Assembly: GCF_000400735.1 (NCBI RefSeq)
Contig: NZ_KE007378.1
Location: 1-41,759, forward strand
DNA length: 41,759 nucleotides
DNA from: Acinetobacter tandoii DSM 14970 = CIP 107469
GTDB lineage: Bacteria; Pseudomonadota; Gammaproteobacteria; Pseudomonadales; Moraxellaceae
Direction: 5' to 3'
Shown here: positions 10,552-18,670 of the stretch, one piece after another
Layout of the letters: every line of letters begins with the position of its first letter
Numbering within the stretch: the stretch's first letter is position 1
Notes under the pieces: model-generated
Told to the model about the DNA's origin: nothing
Databases searched by the model: none
What the model saw: only the letters and a program-made list of their open reading frames with translations
Program-made: the position numbers and the translations under genes

Positions 10552-12680
10552 GTACGATGAATTACCAGCCATATCTTCAGGCAATTTTATTGATTGCCAA
10601 ACATTATCGTATCGAAACCTCTGAAGAACGTATCCGTTTGCAGATGGATTGGGCAGGGGCTAGTGCAGCAGATGAGGTCGTGAAAACGATTGCACGTCAG
10701 ATTGGCTTAAGTGTACGTAAAAGTAAATTTTCAAAAGAGATGCTTAATCCATGGCGTTTACCAGTCATCGTGGTATTCAAGGATGGTCAAGTTGGTGTGG
10801 TTGATCAGGCAGATGTCGATCATAATGTCAGTATCCAGATGAGTGGTGATCAGGGGCTTGCGCAAAGTTTTGTTGCTTCTGACCTTCAACATGAAATTGA
10901 AAGTGTTTATATCCTGCGACCTGAAAAATCAGTTGCAGATGCGCGTATTGATGAATATATCAAACCTTATGAGAGTAGTTGGTTCTGGTCGATCGTGTTA
11001 CGTGACTGGAAACGATATATCGATATTATGTTTGCATCATTAATTGCAAATATTCTGGCACTGGCAACCATTATATTTTCAATGCAAGTCTATGATCGAG
11101 TCGTGCCTTCTCAGTCAATTCCTACGTTATGGGTGTTGGCAGGTGGTGTATTGATTGCGGCAATTTTTGAATTTGTTTTACGTGTAGCGCGTATCTATTT
11201 ATCAGATATTATTGGTAAACGAGCAGACTTGCGTATTTCAGATCGGGTTTTTGGTCATACGCTCAGAATTAAAAATAGTGAGCGTTCCAAATCAACAGGT
11301 ACTTTTATTTCCCAAATTCGGGAGTTGGAAGGGGTGCGGGAGCTAGTCACCTCAACGACGATTAGCGCCATTGCCGACTTGCCATTTTTCTTTTTATTTT
11401 TGGTTATATTCTGGATCATTGGCGGCAATCTTTTCTGGGTCATGGTACTTGTTGTACCGCTTATGATTATTCCAGCCATATTGGCACAAAGACCACTGGC
11501 TAAACTTGCCAGAGAGGGAATGCGTGAGTCTTCGATTCGTAATGCAATATTGGTGGAATCAGTGCAAGGCATAGAGGACATTAAGCTGTTACGCGCTGAA
11601 TCCAGATTCCAGAATCAATGGAATCATATGAATGAAATGTCTGCCGATATTAGTATGAAGCAGCGTAAAATAGTGGGCGTGATGACTGCATGGACGCAAA
11701 AAGTCCAAGGTCTGACTTATGCTCTTGTGGTACTTGTTGGCTGTTTTGCCGTGATTAGTGGAGAAATGACCACAGGTGCATTGGTTGCATGCTCAATTTT
11801 ATCTTCACGAATGTTGGCACCAATTGCACAAATTACGGGTGTTTTGGGACGTTTACAGCAAGCCAAAGTCGCAAAAAGTAGTCTTGATGAGTTAATGAAA
11901 AAGCCAGTTGACCAACCTGATCGGGCGCATTTGATCCATCGCTCAGTATTGTTGGGTGATTATCAATTGAATGGCACTTTATTTAAATATAATCAAGATG
12001 ATGCAAAACCCAATCTAGCGATTGCTCAACTAGCAATTCGGGCGGGAGAGAAAATTGCAATTTTAGGCCGAAATGGCGCGGGGAAATCCACATTATTGCA
12101 ATTATTATCAGGCATGCAAATGCCGCAGCAAGGTAATATTTATCTTGATGGTCTTGATTTATCACTGATTGATCCTGCTGATATTCGTCGTGATACAGGG
12201 TTACTTAATCAGAGTGCGCATTTGTTTTATGGCACAATCAGGGAAAACCTAACTTTAGGCGCACCTTTAGCCTCAGATGATGACTTGATTCAGGCGCTCA
12301 AAATGACAGGAGCTTGGTCATTTGTACAAGATAAAAAAGAAGGTCTTGATCATCTTGTACTTGAGGGTGGCTTAGGTTTCTCTGGTGGACAACGGCAGGC
12401 TTTGTTGCTGTCACGCTTGCTTATTCGCCAACCTAATATTGTATTGTTAGATGAGCCAACAGCGTCGATTGATGATGTAGCAGAAAAACAACTTATTGAT
12501 CATCTAATGAATTGGATGGGGCATCGGACTTTAATAGTTGCAACTCATCGGCGAGCTGTTTTGGCATTAGTTGATCGAATTATTGTCATGAATGAGGGGA
12601 AAATTGTGATGGATGGTCCACGCGATCAGATTTTGAGTCAATCAAATAATCAAACTCATCCATCCAGTGGGGCACAATAA
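10548..12680 (+). CDS. Type I secretion ABC transporter (LapB/HlyB-like) with degenerate C39-like domain
   Basis: The protein has 710 residues. Residues 1 to about 130 form a C39-like domain without the catalytic Cys motif, as expected for exporters of uncleaved RTX adhesins. A six-helix transmembrane domain spans about 155-430. The nucleotide-binding domain is at about 470-700, with Walker A GRNGAGKST (near 507), signature FSGGQRQ (near 611) and Walker B IVLLDEPTASID (near 633). It powers ATP-driven export of the adhesin through the adaptor and TolC-type channel. It starts inside the tolC-like stop (ATGA overlap) and ends one base into the next start. All catalytic motifs are present, so it appears functional. 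Confidence 0.95.
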   Translation: MSTMNYQPYLQAILLIAKHYRIETSEERIRLQMDWAGASAADEVVKTIARQIGLSVRKSKFSKEMLNPWRLPVIVVFKDGQVGVVDQADVDHNVSIQMSGDQGLAQSFVASDLQHEIESVYILRPEKSVADARIDEYIKPYESSWFWSIVLRDWKRYIDIMFASLIANILALATIIFSMQVYDRVVPSQSIPTLWVLAGGVLIAAIFEFVLRVARIYLSDIIGKRADLRISDRVFGHTLRIKNSERSKSTGTFISQIRELEGVRELVTSTTISAIADLPFFFLFLVIFWIIGGNLFWVMVLVVPLMIIPAILAQRPLAKLAREGMRESSIRNAILVESVQGIEDIKLLRAESRFQNQWNHMNEMSADISMKQRKIVGVMTAWTQKVQGLTYALVVLVGCFAVISGEMTTGALVACSILSSRMLAPIAQITGVLGRLQQAKVAKSSLDELMKKPVDQPDRAHLIHRSVLLGDYQLNGTLFKYNQDDAKPNLAIAQLAIRAGEKIAILGRNGAGKSTLLQLLSGMQMPQQGNIYLDGLDLSLIDPADIRRDTGLLNQSAHLFYGTIRENLTLGAPLASDDDLIQALKMTGAWSFVQDKKEGLDHLVLEGGLGFSGGQRQALLLSRLLIRQPNIVLLDEPTASIDDVAEKQLIDHLMNWMGHRTLIVATHRRAVLALVDRIIVMNEGKIVMDGPRDQILSQSNNQTHPSSGAQ

Positions 12681-13870
12681 TGAATGAACAACCACAACAA
12701 ACAAAACGTCCTGCTAAAGCTTCATTTCATGAACCACCTTTACCTAAATCGAGTATGGTCATCTGGATTATTGGCTTAGGACTTTTGGTGTTCTTTATAT
12801 GGGCTGCTTTATTTAAATTGGAAGAAGTTTCTACAGGTACGGGTAAAGTTATTCCATCTTCTAAAGAGCAAATTATTCAGTCATTAGAGGGTGGTATTTT
12901 GACCAAACTCGATGTTAAAGAAGGTGATATTGTAGAAAAAGGCACCATATTGGCACAACTTGATCCGACTCGCTTTGCATCTAATGTAGGTGAATCGCAG
13001 TCTTTGCTCGTTTCTTCATTGGCCACTTCGGCACGTTTACGGGCAGAAGTAAATGGAACTGCATTACAATTTCCCGAGATAGTTCAAAAAGATTCGCAAT
13101 TGGTTCGTGAAGAAACACAGTTGTATAATACACGACGGATAAATTTAGAAGAGTCAATATCAGATCTAACGACTTCTTTAACATTGGTACAGCAAGAGCT
13201 AAGAATGACTGAGCCGTTAGTTGCTAAAGGAGCTGCAAGTGAGGTAGAGGTTTTAAGGTTAAAACGTCAAGCTTCTGATTTACAAAAGCAAATTAATGAT
13301 ACACGTAGTCAGTATTATGTAAAAGCAAGGGAAGAATTATCCAAAGCCAATACCGACGTAGAAACACAACGGCAGATTGTGAAAGGAAAATCAGATACAT
13401 TAAATCGTACAGTCTTTAGAGCGCCTGTTCGCGGTGTGGTAAAAGAAATCGATGTAATGACTTTAGGTGGCGTAATTCCTCCTAATGGCAAGATTATGAC
13501 GATTGTGCCGTTAGATGAACAGCTTCTGATCGAAGCTAGAATTTCGCCAAGAGATATTGCCTTTATTCGTCCAAACCAACAAGCTTTAGTCAAAATTACA
13601 GCGTACGATTATGCGATATATGGCGGATTACATGGCAAAGTGACCGTGATATCTCCTGATACGATTCGAGATGAAGTTAAACAGGATCAATTTTACTATC
13701 GGGTTTATATTCGCACTGATTCAGATAAGCTGCGAAATAAACAGGGTAAGACTTTTGCGATTACGCCTGGAATGGTGGCGACAGTTGATATTCGCACTGG
13801 ACAGAAAACAGTGCTGGACTATTTGATTAAGCCATTCAATAAAGCCAGAGAAGCGTTAAGAGAAAGATAA
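12680..13870 (+). CDS. HlyD/LapC-family periplasmic adaptor of the adhesin exporter
   Basis: The protein has 396 residues: a short cytoplasmic N-terminus, one transmembrane helix (about 24-44), a lipoyl-like half-motif (SLEGGILTKLDVKEGDIV), a long coiled-coil hairpin (about 110-235), the second lipoyl half and a beta-barrel domain (RAPVRGVVKEIDV onwards). This is the membrane fusion protein linking the ABC exporter to the TolC-type channel. The start codon overlaps the preceding stop by one base. A strong terminator follows, so this is the last gene of the locus. Confidence 0.94.
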   Translation: MNEQPQQTKRPAKASFHEPPLPKSSMVIWIIGLGLLVFFIWAALFKLEEVSTGTGKVIPSSKEQIIQSLEGGILTKLDVKEGDIVEKGTILAQLDPTRFASNVGESQSLLVSSLATSARLRAEVNGTALQFPEIVQKDSQLVREETQLYNTRRINLEESISDLTTSLTLVQQELRMTEPLVAKGAASEVEVLRLKRQASDLQKQINDTRSQYYVKAREELSKANTDVETQRQIVKGKSDTLNRTVFRAPVRGVVKEIDVMTLGGVIPPNGKIMTIVPLDEQLLIEARISPRDIAFIRPNQQALVKITAYDYAIYGGLHGKVTVISPDTIRDEVKQDQFYYRVYIRTDSDKLRNKQGKTFAITPGMVATVDIRTGQKTVLDYLIKPFNKAREALRER

Positions 13871-13885
13871 AGTCTTAAATTTTAT

Positions 13886-13916
13886 GGATTTTGTAGTGAT
13901 ACAAAATCCTTTTTTT
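13886..13916 (+). terminator. Rho-independent terminator after the exporter operon
   Basis: A perfect 10-bp stem (GGATTTTGTA / TACAAAATCC) with a GTGA loop is followed by seven T, 16 bases after the adaptor stop. Confidence 0.9.
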
Positions 13917-13932
13917 AATTTTAGATATCTCA

Positions 13933-14034
13933 TTACCGCGCACGAACCACAAGCCGATAATACCCAATCAATAAAAAAATACCTGTCGCACAGCTCAAAA
14001 ATATGAGTTTAGTTAAAACCAGATAAGTTTGAGT
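13933..14034 (-). pseudogene. C-terminal fragment of an unidentified membrane protein, cut by the IS66 element
   Basis: On the minus strand the frame is open from the IS66 boundary to a TAA at 13933-13935, giving 33 residues that begin TQTYLVLTKLIFL and end YYRLVVRAR. The hydrophobic centre and the basic end resemble the last transmembrane helix of an inner-membrane protein. The rest of the gene is not on the other side of the IS66 element, so the remainder has been lost. I do not recognise the family, and the fragment is short enough that chance cannot be excluded. Confidence 0.4.
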
Positions 14035-14065
14035 GTAAGCGTCCGCTGAACCCCATGCCTATTTT

Positions 14066-15655
14066 TTAATTTGAGTTGGATTTCCAGCGATGTGTCAGTA
14101 ATTCTTCTATTTGGGTCGCTTTATGCGTCGGCAGCCTTTTCAGCACATCACTTAAATAGGCATACGGATCCAAGCCATTCAGCTTTGCTGACTGGATTAA
14201 TGTCATGATATTGGCTGCTCGCTGACCGCTGCGCAGCGAACCTGCAAATAGCCAATTCTTACGTCCCAACGCCCAAGGTCGCATCTGGTTTTCCACCCAA
14301 TTATTATCTATAGGTAGATTGCCATCATCCAGATAGCGGCTTAAAGCTGGCCAACGCTTCAGAGTGTAATTGATGGCCTTGGCGGTTGGAGAACTCGATG
14401 GCACAGTCAGTTGATGTTGGTTAAGCCATTCATACAGTTGTTGCATCACCGGTTGACTATGCTGTTGTCGGTATTCGCGGCGCTGTTCTGCCGTACCATC
14501 GGTCTTTTTCCTGAGTTCTGCTTCTATCGCATACAGTTTCTGAATCAGCACCAATGCCTGTTCAGCGACCTGACTTTTCCCGGTCACATGCAGTTCATGG
14601 AATTTACGACGTGCATGGGCCATGCAGCCCACCTCAATGACCTGACCTGATTTAAAGCGTGCTTTATAACCACTGTAATCATCACAGACTAGATTGCCCT
14701 GCCAGCCATTCAGGAACTCTGCAGCATGCTGGCCTGAACGACTATCCTGAAAGTCATAGATCACCGCCTGAACTGGATTGTACTGTGTAGTGGCATAGGC
14801 CCAGACATAACCTTTCTTCGGTTTTTTATCATTCTCACCCATCCGCATGATGGTGACCGGTGTTTCATCTGCATGCAGCACCACCTCTTTTAAGGCATTG
14901 GCCAGAGGTTCCAGTTCTACACCGCAGCGACCTATCCAGTCAGATAAAGTTGATCTAGAAAGTTCGATTCCCGCCCGCTGATAGATCAGACGTTGACGGT
15001 ACAGCGGCAAATGATCGGCATATTTCGATACCAGCACATGGCTGAGCAGTTCAGGTGAAGCAATGCCTTTATCAATCACATAGGCAGGCATCGCTTGCTG
15101 AGTCAGGGTGTCACACTGATCACAGACCCATTTGCCACGGACATGCTGTTCCTTGTAGAACTGTGCCGGTCTGAAATGCAGTTTTTCACTGATATCTTCG
15201 CCGATACGACGTAACTGGCAGCCACAACTGCATTGGGTTGATGCAGGTTCATGCTCAATACGGATGGTGTGTAGATGATCTGGCAGCAGTCGACGTTTAG
15301 GTTTGTTGACTGTGGCTTTCTGTGTCCCTGCATCGGTTTTATCTGCATTTAATCGTTCTAATTCCAGATCAACGGCTGCGATATCTTCTTCGACCGCTTC
15401 GTCCCATAGATGGATTTGTTTTGCGGTGAGATGTTCGTTTTTACTGCCGAATTTATGCTTTTTAAACAGCGCCAGTTCATGCTCGTATTTTTGATTGAGA
15501 ATAGAAAGATGCTGAACTTTGGCATCCAATTGCTGGTTTGATTTTTCTAATTCTTGATTTGATTGTGCCAGAGACTGATGCTGCATCGCCAACTGCCGGG
15601 TAAATTCCAGCAGTTGTTCATGGGTCAGTTGGCTTAAGTCAGGCAGCGTATTCAT
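14066..15655 (-). CDS. tnpC: IS66-family transposase TnpC
   Basis: This 529-residue protein has a leucine/glutamine-rich coiled-coil start (about 20-70), a zinc-finger-like Cys cluster (TQCSCGCQL and KWVCDQCD) and the IS66 DDE core, with acidic residues in HADETPVTI and VCDDYSGYK and an E in NWVENQMRPWALGRKNWLF. Length is normal for the family. It carries out strand transfer of the element. It is the last gene of the tnpA-tnpB-tnpC set and appears intact. Confidence 0.94.
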   Translation of the reverse strand: MNTLPDLSQLTHEQLLEFTRQLAMQHQSLAQSNQELEKSNQQLDAKVQHLSILNQKYEHELALFKKHKFGSKNEHLTAKQIHLWDEAVEEDIAAVDLELERLNADKTDAGTQKATVNKPKRRLLPDHLHTIRIEHEPASTQCSCGCQLRRIGEDISEKLHFRPAQFYKEQHVRGKWVCDQCDTLTQQAMPAYVIDKGIASPELLSHVLVSKYADHLPLYRQRLIYQRAGIELSRSTLSDWIGRCGVELEPLANALKEVVLHADETPVTIMRMGENDKKPKKGYVWAYATTQYNPVQAVIYDFQDSRSGQHAAEFLNGWQGNLVCDDYSGYKARFKSGQVIEVGCMAHARRKFHELHVTGKSQVAEQALVLIQKLYAIEAELRKKTDGTAEQRREYRQQHSQPVMQQLYEWLNQHQLTVPSSSPTAKAINYTLKRWPALSRYLDDGNLPIDNNWVENQMRPWALGRKNWLFAGSLRSGQRAANIMTLIQSAKLNGLDPYAYLSDVLKRLPTHKATQIEELLTHRWKSNSN

Positions 15656-15729
15656 GACCGCAGTATGCCTGAGGTCATGACGCAGAGGAAATAGAACGTT
15701 TGGAGAATAGCAGAATAGCCGAGCTTGGT

Positions 15730-16065
15730 TTAGAGCATTGTTACCACTTGCTGTCGTCCAATGCGCTGCCAGGGCAAACCCTGGATTAATGCCTGTAACT
15801 GTTCCGGGCTGAGGGCCACGGTTTCACCTTGGTGAACTTGAGCCCAGTGGAATTTTCCCTGTTCCAGCCGCCTGGCACACAGCCAGATGCCCAGTCCATC
15901 ATGTACCAGCACTTTCATACGATGGCCACGTTTATTACAGAACAGGTAGGCGCAATGCGGTTTGATTGAGCCAAAGGCTTTCATAATCTGCGCCATGACC
16001 GTATCCATCCCTGCTCGCATATCCAGAGGTTGGGTGGAGAGCCAGATTTCATCAATGCAGATCAT
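15730..16065 (-). CDS. tnpB: IS66 accessory protein TnpB
   Basis: The 111-residue protein starts MICIDEIWLSTQPLDMRAG, the classical beginning of IS66 Orf2/TnpB. It contains the conserved FCNKRGHRMKVLVHDGLG-like core and the HWAQ segment. I chose the ATG at 16065 because it overlaps the tnpA stop (ATGA), the usual coupling in this family, rather than a longer frame reaching into tnpA. The protein is needed for transposition in IS66 elements, but its biochemical role is not settled. Confidence 0.9.
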   Translation of the reverse strand: MICIDEIWLSTQPLDMRAGMDTVMAQIMKAFGSIKPHCAYLFCNKRGHRMKVLVHDGLGIWLCARRLEQGKFHWAQVHQGETVALSPEQLQALIQGLPWQRIGRQQVVTML

Positions 16066-16445
16066 GTTGCAAGTACCTTGAGTAATTCTGCTAAAGCAGA
16101 TATTTCTGATACTTGCCATTTCAAGCCAATTTCTGCTTTTGAGTGGGGTAAAGTAATTTGAACCGTTAACATGTCAGTAGGAGTAGGATCTAATGGTGCA
16201 GAGCAAGATAAGGCAATAAATGTAGGTTTATTCGGTAGTGGTGAGCGATCATTCCCTGGCTTAGCATCAATTAAGCGAATCCATTTGGATACAAGATTTG
16301 TATTCAATCCATGTTGCAAAGCGACTGAAGCAATTGAAACGTCCGGTGCTTTACAAGCCTGAACGATCTGCTGTTTAAATTCAGCACTGTATGTTCTTCG
16401 TTTTTTCGCAAGAGATGCGATGGATGTCTGATTATTTGTAGTCAT
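16062..16445 (-). CDS. tnpA: IS66 TnpA, helix-turn-helix protein
   Basis: This 127-residue basic protein has an N-terminal helix-turn-helix (RRTYSAEFKQQIVQACK ... LQHGLNTNLVSKWI, about 17-60), as in IS3/IS66 OrfA proteins. It is the first gene of the IS66 set and is coupled to tnpB by an ATGA overlap. A strong hairpin lies directly upstream (16453-16480). Confidence 0.88.
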   Translation of the reverse strand: MTTNNQTSIASLAKKRRTYSAEFKQQIVQACKAPDVSIASVALQHGLNTNLVSKWIRLIDAKPGNDRSPLPNKPTFIALSCSAPLDPTPTDMLTVQITLPHSKAEIGLKWQVSEISALAELLKVLAT

Positions 16446-16452
16446 AAATTTA

Positions 16453-16480
16453 AGTCCCCACTTGTTTCTAAGTGGGGACT
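16453..16480 (-). other. Strong hairpin in the IS66 leader just upstream of tnpA
   Basis: AGTCCCCACTT (16453-16463) pairs perfectly with AAGTGGGGACT (16470-16480) around a six-base loop, a few bases upstream of the tnpA ATG. There is no T-run in the direction of the IS genes, so it is not a normal terminator. It may shield tnpA translation from read-through transcripts entering from outside, a device known from other insertion sequences. The role here is inference. Confidence 0.6.
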
Positions 16481-16532
16481 AAATTAGGGCTTATAGGATG
16501 AATTCATAAGGTGTGTTCAGCGGACGCTTACA

Positions 16533-16827
16533 TTTTTTAAGCTGTATACATCAACGGATGATGGATACCTCCAAAGATTTGAGATAACACCCTATGAGCA
16601 ATCAGAAGAATACCCAAAATTTAAAAAATCTAAAGAATCAGCACTTAGTATTTTAGAGTTATTGCTGTACATGGTAGAAAACCATGATAGATATCTTGAG
16701 CGTGTAGAATATTCTATTAATGAGAATATATCTTTCCCTATGTATCTAGATACTCTACATCCTAAAAATAGATTGGAAACGTATAAACTTTTAGGATTTT
16801 CTTCGTTTGATAATTTTAGCTCAGCTT
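16533..16827 (+). pseudogene. Internal fragment of an unrecognised gene between two insertion sequences
   Basis: The frame is open from the IS66 end to the IS5-family end (98 codons, from FFKLYTSTDDGYL to FSSAW). It continues by chance into the IS5 element. Both gene ends are missing. The composition (charged, Leu/Tyr/Asn-rich, very AT-rich codons) looks like a real soluble protein, but I recognise no family. The sequence to the right of the IS5 element does not continue it. Confidence 0.5.
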
Positions 16828-17866
16828 GGCTTTGTTGCACAAACCTATCTCTAAAGGCTTATTCCACAATATAATTTTCAAATGAATAAGCCTACACCCA
16901 AAATTTATCGTACAATCAATTGGTCTTCATATAACCGAGCACTCATTAATCGTGGAAATATTGCCATTTGGTTTGATCCTACTACGCAATGGTATGCCCC
17001 ATCAAAAGGCAAACAAGGACGAAATCAAACTTACTCCGATGCAGCTATCCAATGCTGCCTAATGATTAAATCTCTTTTTCGATTGTCTTTACGTATGGTC
17101 ACTGGCTTTGTTCAAAGTCTCATCCATCTTTGTGGGTTAAATTGGATAGCGCCAGACTACACTACAATTTGTAGACGACAACAGCATATTGATATTGCGA
17201 TTAGCTATCAAAGAAGTTGTGATGGACTGCATCTACTCGTTGACTCTACTGGTTTAAAGTTTATAGGTGAAGGCGAATGGAAGCGTAAAAAACATCAGCC
17301 TGAATATCGTCGACAATGGCGCAAACTTCATATTGGTATAGATGCTGAAACACTTCAAATACGGGCAGTTCAGCTCACAACCAACAATGTGAGTGATTCA
17401 CAGGTGCTTGGTCATTTACTTGCTCAGATTCCAGAAGATGAGAGAGTTGACTCCGTCTATACCGATGGAGCTTATGATACCAAACAGTGCCGAAAGGTCA
17501 TTGTGGATCGGCAAGCACAAGCAGTGATTCCACCAAGAAAAAATGCGAAGCCATGGAAAGATAAAAAGATGGGCTCACTAGAACGCAATGAGTTGCTTCG
17601 AACAGTTAAGCGTTTAGGAAGAACTATTTGGAAGAAATGGTCAGGCTATCATCAGCGAAGTTTGGTTGAAACTAAGATGCATTGCATCAAATTATTAGGG
17701 GATAAACTCAGTGCGAGAAATTTTCAAAGCCAAGTCAATGAGATTCATGCACGTGTGGCAGTATTAAATAAATTTACAGACTTAGGCAGACCACATACCC
17801 GAGTTGTCACTTAAATTAGAGTAGATATGAGAAATCCTAACTTTTAAATCTTTGTGCAACAAAGCC
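16828..17866 (+). mobile_element. IS5-family (IS903-like) insertion sequence (1,039 bp, complete)
   Basis: Perfect 16-bp inverted ends GGCTTTGTTGCACAAA (16828-16843) and its complement (17851-17866) enclose one transposase gene. The 9-bp flanks GCTCAGCTT and TCTTTCGAT are not duplicates, and the interrupted sequences belong to two different genes (unknown fragment on the left, brnT-like on the right). The element therefore probably marks a deletion junction. Confidence 0.92.
16882..17814 (+). CDS. IS5-family transposase
   Basis: The 310-residue protein has the IS5-type DDE core: D in HLLVDSTGLKFIGEGEW, D in VYTDGAYDTKQCR and E in SLVETKMHCIKLLG. An N-terminal DUF4096/IS903-like region (KQGRNQTYSDAAIQCCL) precedes it. 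Length and the matching inverted ends point to the IS903 subgroup. No frameshift or stop is seen, so the enzyme should be active. Confidence 0.93.
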   Translation: MNKPTPKIYRTINWSSYNRALINRGNIAIWFDPTTQWYAPSKGKQGRNQTYSDAAIQCCLMIKSLFRLSLRMVTGFVQSLIHLCGLNWIAPDYTTICRRQQHIDIAISYQRSCDGLHLLVDSTGLKFIGEGEWKRKKHQPEYRRQWRKLHIGIDAETLQIRAVQLTTNNVSDSQVLGHLLAQIPEDERVDSVYTDGAYDTKQCRKVIVDRQAQAVIPPRKNAKPWKDKKMGSLERNELLRTVKRLGRTIWKKWSGYHQRSLVETKMHCIKLLGDKLSARNFQSQVNEIHARVAVLNKFTDLGRPHTRVVT

Positions 17867-17918
17867 TCTTTCGATTCTTAGCCTCATCCCATTCAAAATA
17901 CTGTTTTATAAAAAACAT
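17867..17918 (-). pseudogene. 5' remnant of a brnT-like toxin gene, truncated by the IS5 element
   Basis: On the minus strand an ATG at 17916-17918 starts MFFIKQYFEWDEAKNRK before the frame runs into the IS. FEWDEAKNR is the hallmark N-terminus of BrnT ribonuclease toxins of BrnT/BrnA type II toxin-antitoxin systems. Only 17 codons remain, and no brnA or rest of brnT is found on the far side of the IS. A perfect 12-bp palindrome lies directly upstream, where the BrnA autoregulation site would be expected. The identification rests on a short motif. Confidence 0.6.
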
Positions 17919-17924
17919 TCAAAT

Positions 17925-17936
17925 TTGTATATACAA
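17925..17936 (-). promoter_or_regulatory. Palindrome upstream of the brnT remnant, candidate operator
   Basis: TTGTATATACAA is a perfect 12-bp palindrome, six bases upstream of the brnT-like ATG. BrnA-type antitoxins repress their own operon by binding inverted repeats at the promoter, so this may be the orphaned operator. Confidence 0.4.
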
Positions 17937-18176
17937 TAGTGTATCATAAATTTGTATTACTCAAGCTAAATAGAGTTTTTTTGGTCAATTTTATTGGCTG
18001 AAAGTGACAAATCTGTTCAATAAAAAGCCGACTTGTTTCAAAGTCGGCTTTTTTTGCATTTTTTGGCTAGAGATAAATTTTTAAGTCATTTATTTTTAAA
18101 TTAATATACAAGTGTATTGTGTATAATCACCATTATGCTAAATGGATCAATTTAAAACCTTTTATCTCTCCAGTAC
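17937..18176. other. Non-coding interval around a bidirectional terminator
   Basis: Apart from the terminator at 18023-18055 and AT-rich promoter-like DNA belonging to the brnT remnant (for example TTGAGT on the minus strand near 17960), I see no reading frame with a convincing start or family. The stretch near 18100-18130 is very AT-rich (ATATACAAGTGTAT, TATAAT) but leads into no gene. Confidence 0.5.
18023..18055. terminator. Bidirectional Rho-independent terminator
   Basis: AAAAGCCGACTT and AAGTCGGCTTTT form a 12-bp stem around a six-base loop, flanked by A-runs and T-runs on both sides. It can stop the minus-strand SDR/AraC operon before it reaches the brnT remnant. Confidence 0.88.
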
Positions 18177-18663
18177 CTAATATCGGTTCTTGACCCAACT
18201 CTCAATTTCTTTGTGTATATGGTCCAAATAAACCTGAGCGCGTGCTTTTGAAAAATAATCTATGACCAATCCAGAAAAGCAAAACAATAGAATGACAAAG
18301 CAAAGATAGTGAATCGATACGCTCTCAACAAATATCCATGTGAACAGTGCAAGAGCAGAAATGATGATTAATGCCCATGCTGTTTTCGGATACCAACGCA
18401 TAAATTCATCGGTACGTTTCTTTTCACTTTTTATAAACTCGATAGGATTTTCTAAAAATGAGTGAACCTCCAACCATAAGAAAAATCAAAGCACTCAGTA
18501 ACAAAGGAATGATCAAAAACTTAGAGTTGGATAGATGTGTCATAGGGAGGATAAAAATACTCAAAATCATTAATGTTAGTGCGTAGATCACGATGATTTT
18601 GCCTTCGAGAATTTCGCCCTGACACCAAGCAATTGTATGTTCTATAAAGCTCATTAAATTCAC
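18177..18663 (-). pseudogene. Small membrane protein gene, probably split by a frameshift
   Basis: Two overlapping minus-strand frames are present. The first (18663 to 18424, 79 residues, MNLMSFIEHTIAWCQGE) has two hydrophobic helices and ends shortly after GGSLIFRKSYR. The second (to the stop at 18177) has no ATG, only a TTG at 18473, and continues with FLENPIEFIKSEKKRTDEF, two more helices and a charged tail (SKARAQVYLDHIHKEIESW). Absence of a normal start and the 50-base overlap suggest one original protein of about 160 residues with four helices, broken near 18440-18470 by a small deletion. The function is unknown. It sits eight bases downstream of the AraC-type gene, probably in the same transcript. 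The alternative is two genuine small membrane proteins. Confidence 0.55.
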
Positions 18664-18670
18664 TCCAATA

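Larger units (their letters stand above)
14035..16531 (-). mobile_element. IS66-family insertion sequence (2,497 bp, complete)
   Basis: Perfect 17-bp inverted ends are visible: GTAAGCGTCCGCTGAAC at 14035-14051 and its complement at 16515-16531. Inside are the three genes typical of IS66 (tnpA, tnpB, tnpC), all on the minus strand. The 8-bp flanks (GTTTGAGT left, ATTTTTTA right) are not duplicates, and the gene fragments on either side do not belong to one gene. The element has therefore probably taken part in a deletion or recombination after insertion. Confidence 0.93.

Noticed and set aside
10548..10950. Active C39 peptidase in the ABC exporter
   Set aside because: The N-terminal domain lacks the catalytic Cys motif, so it is a C39-like docking domain.
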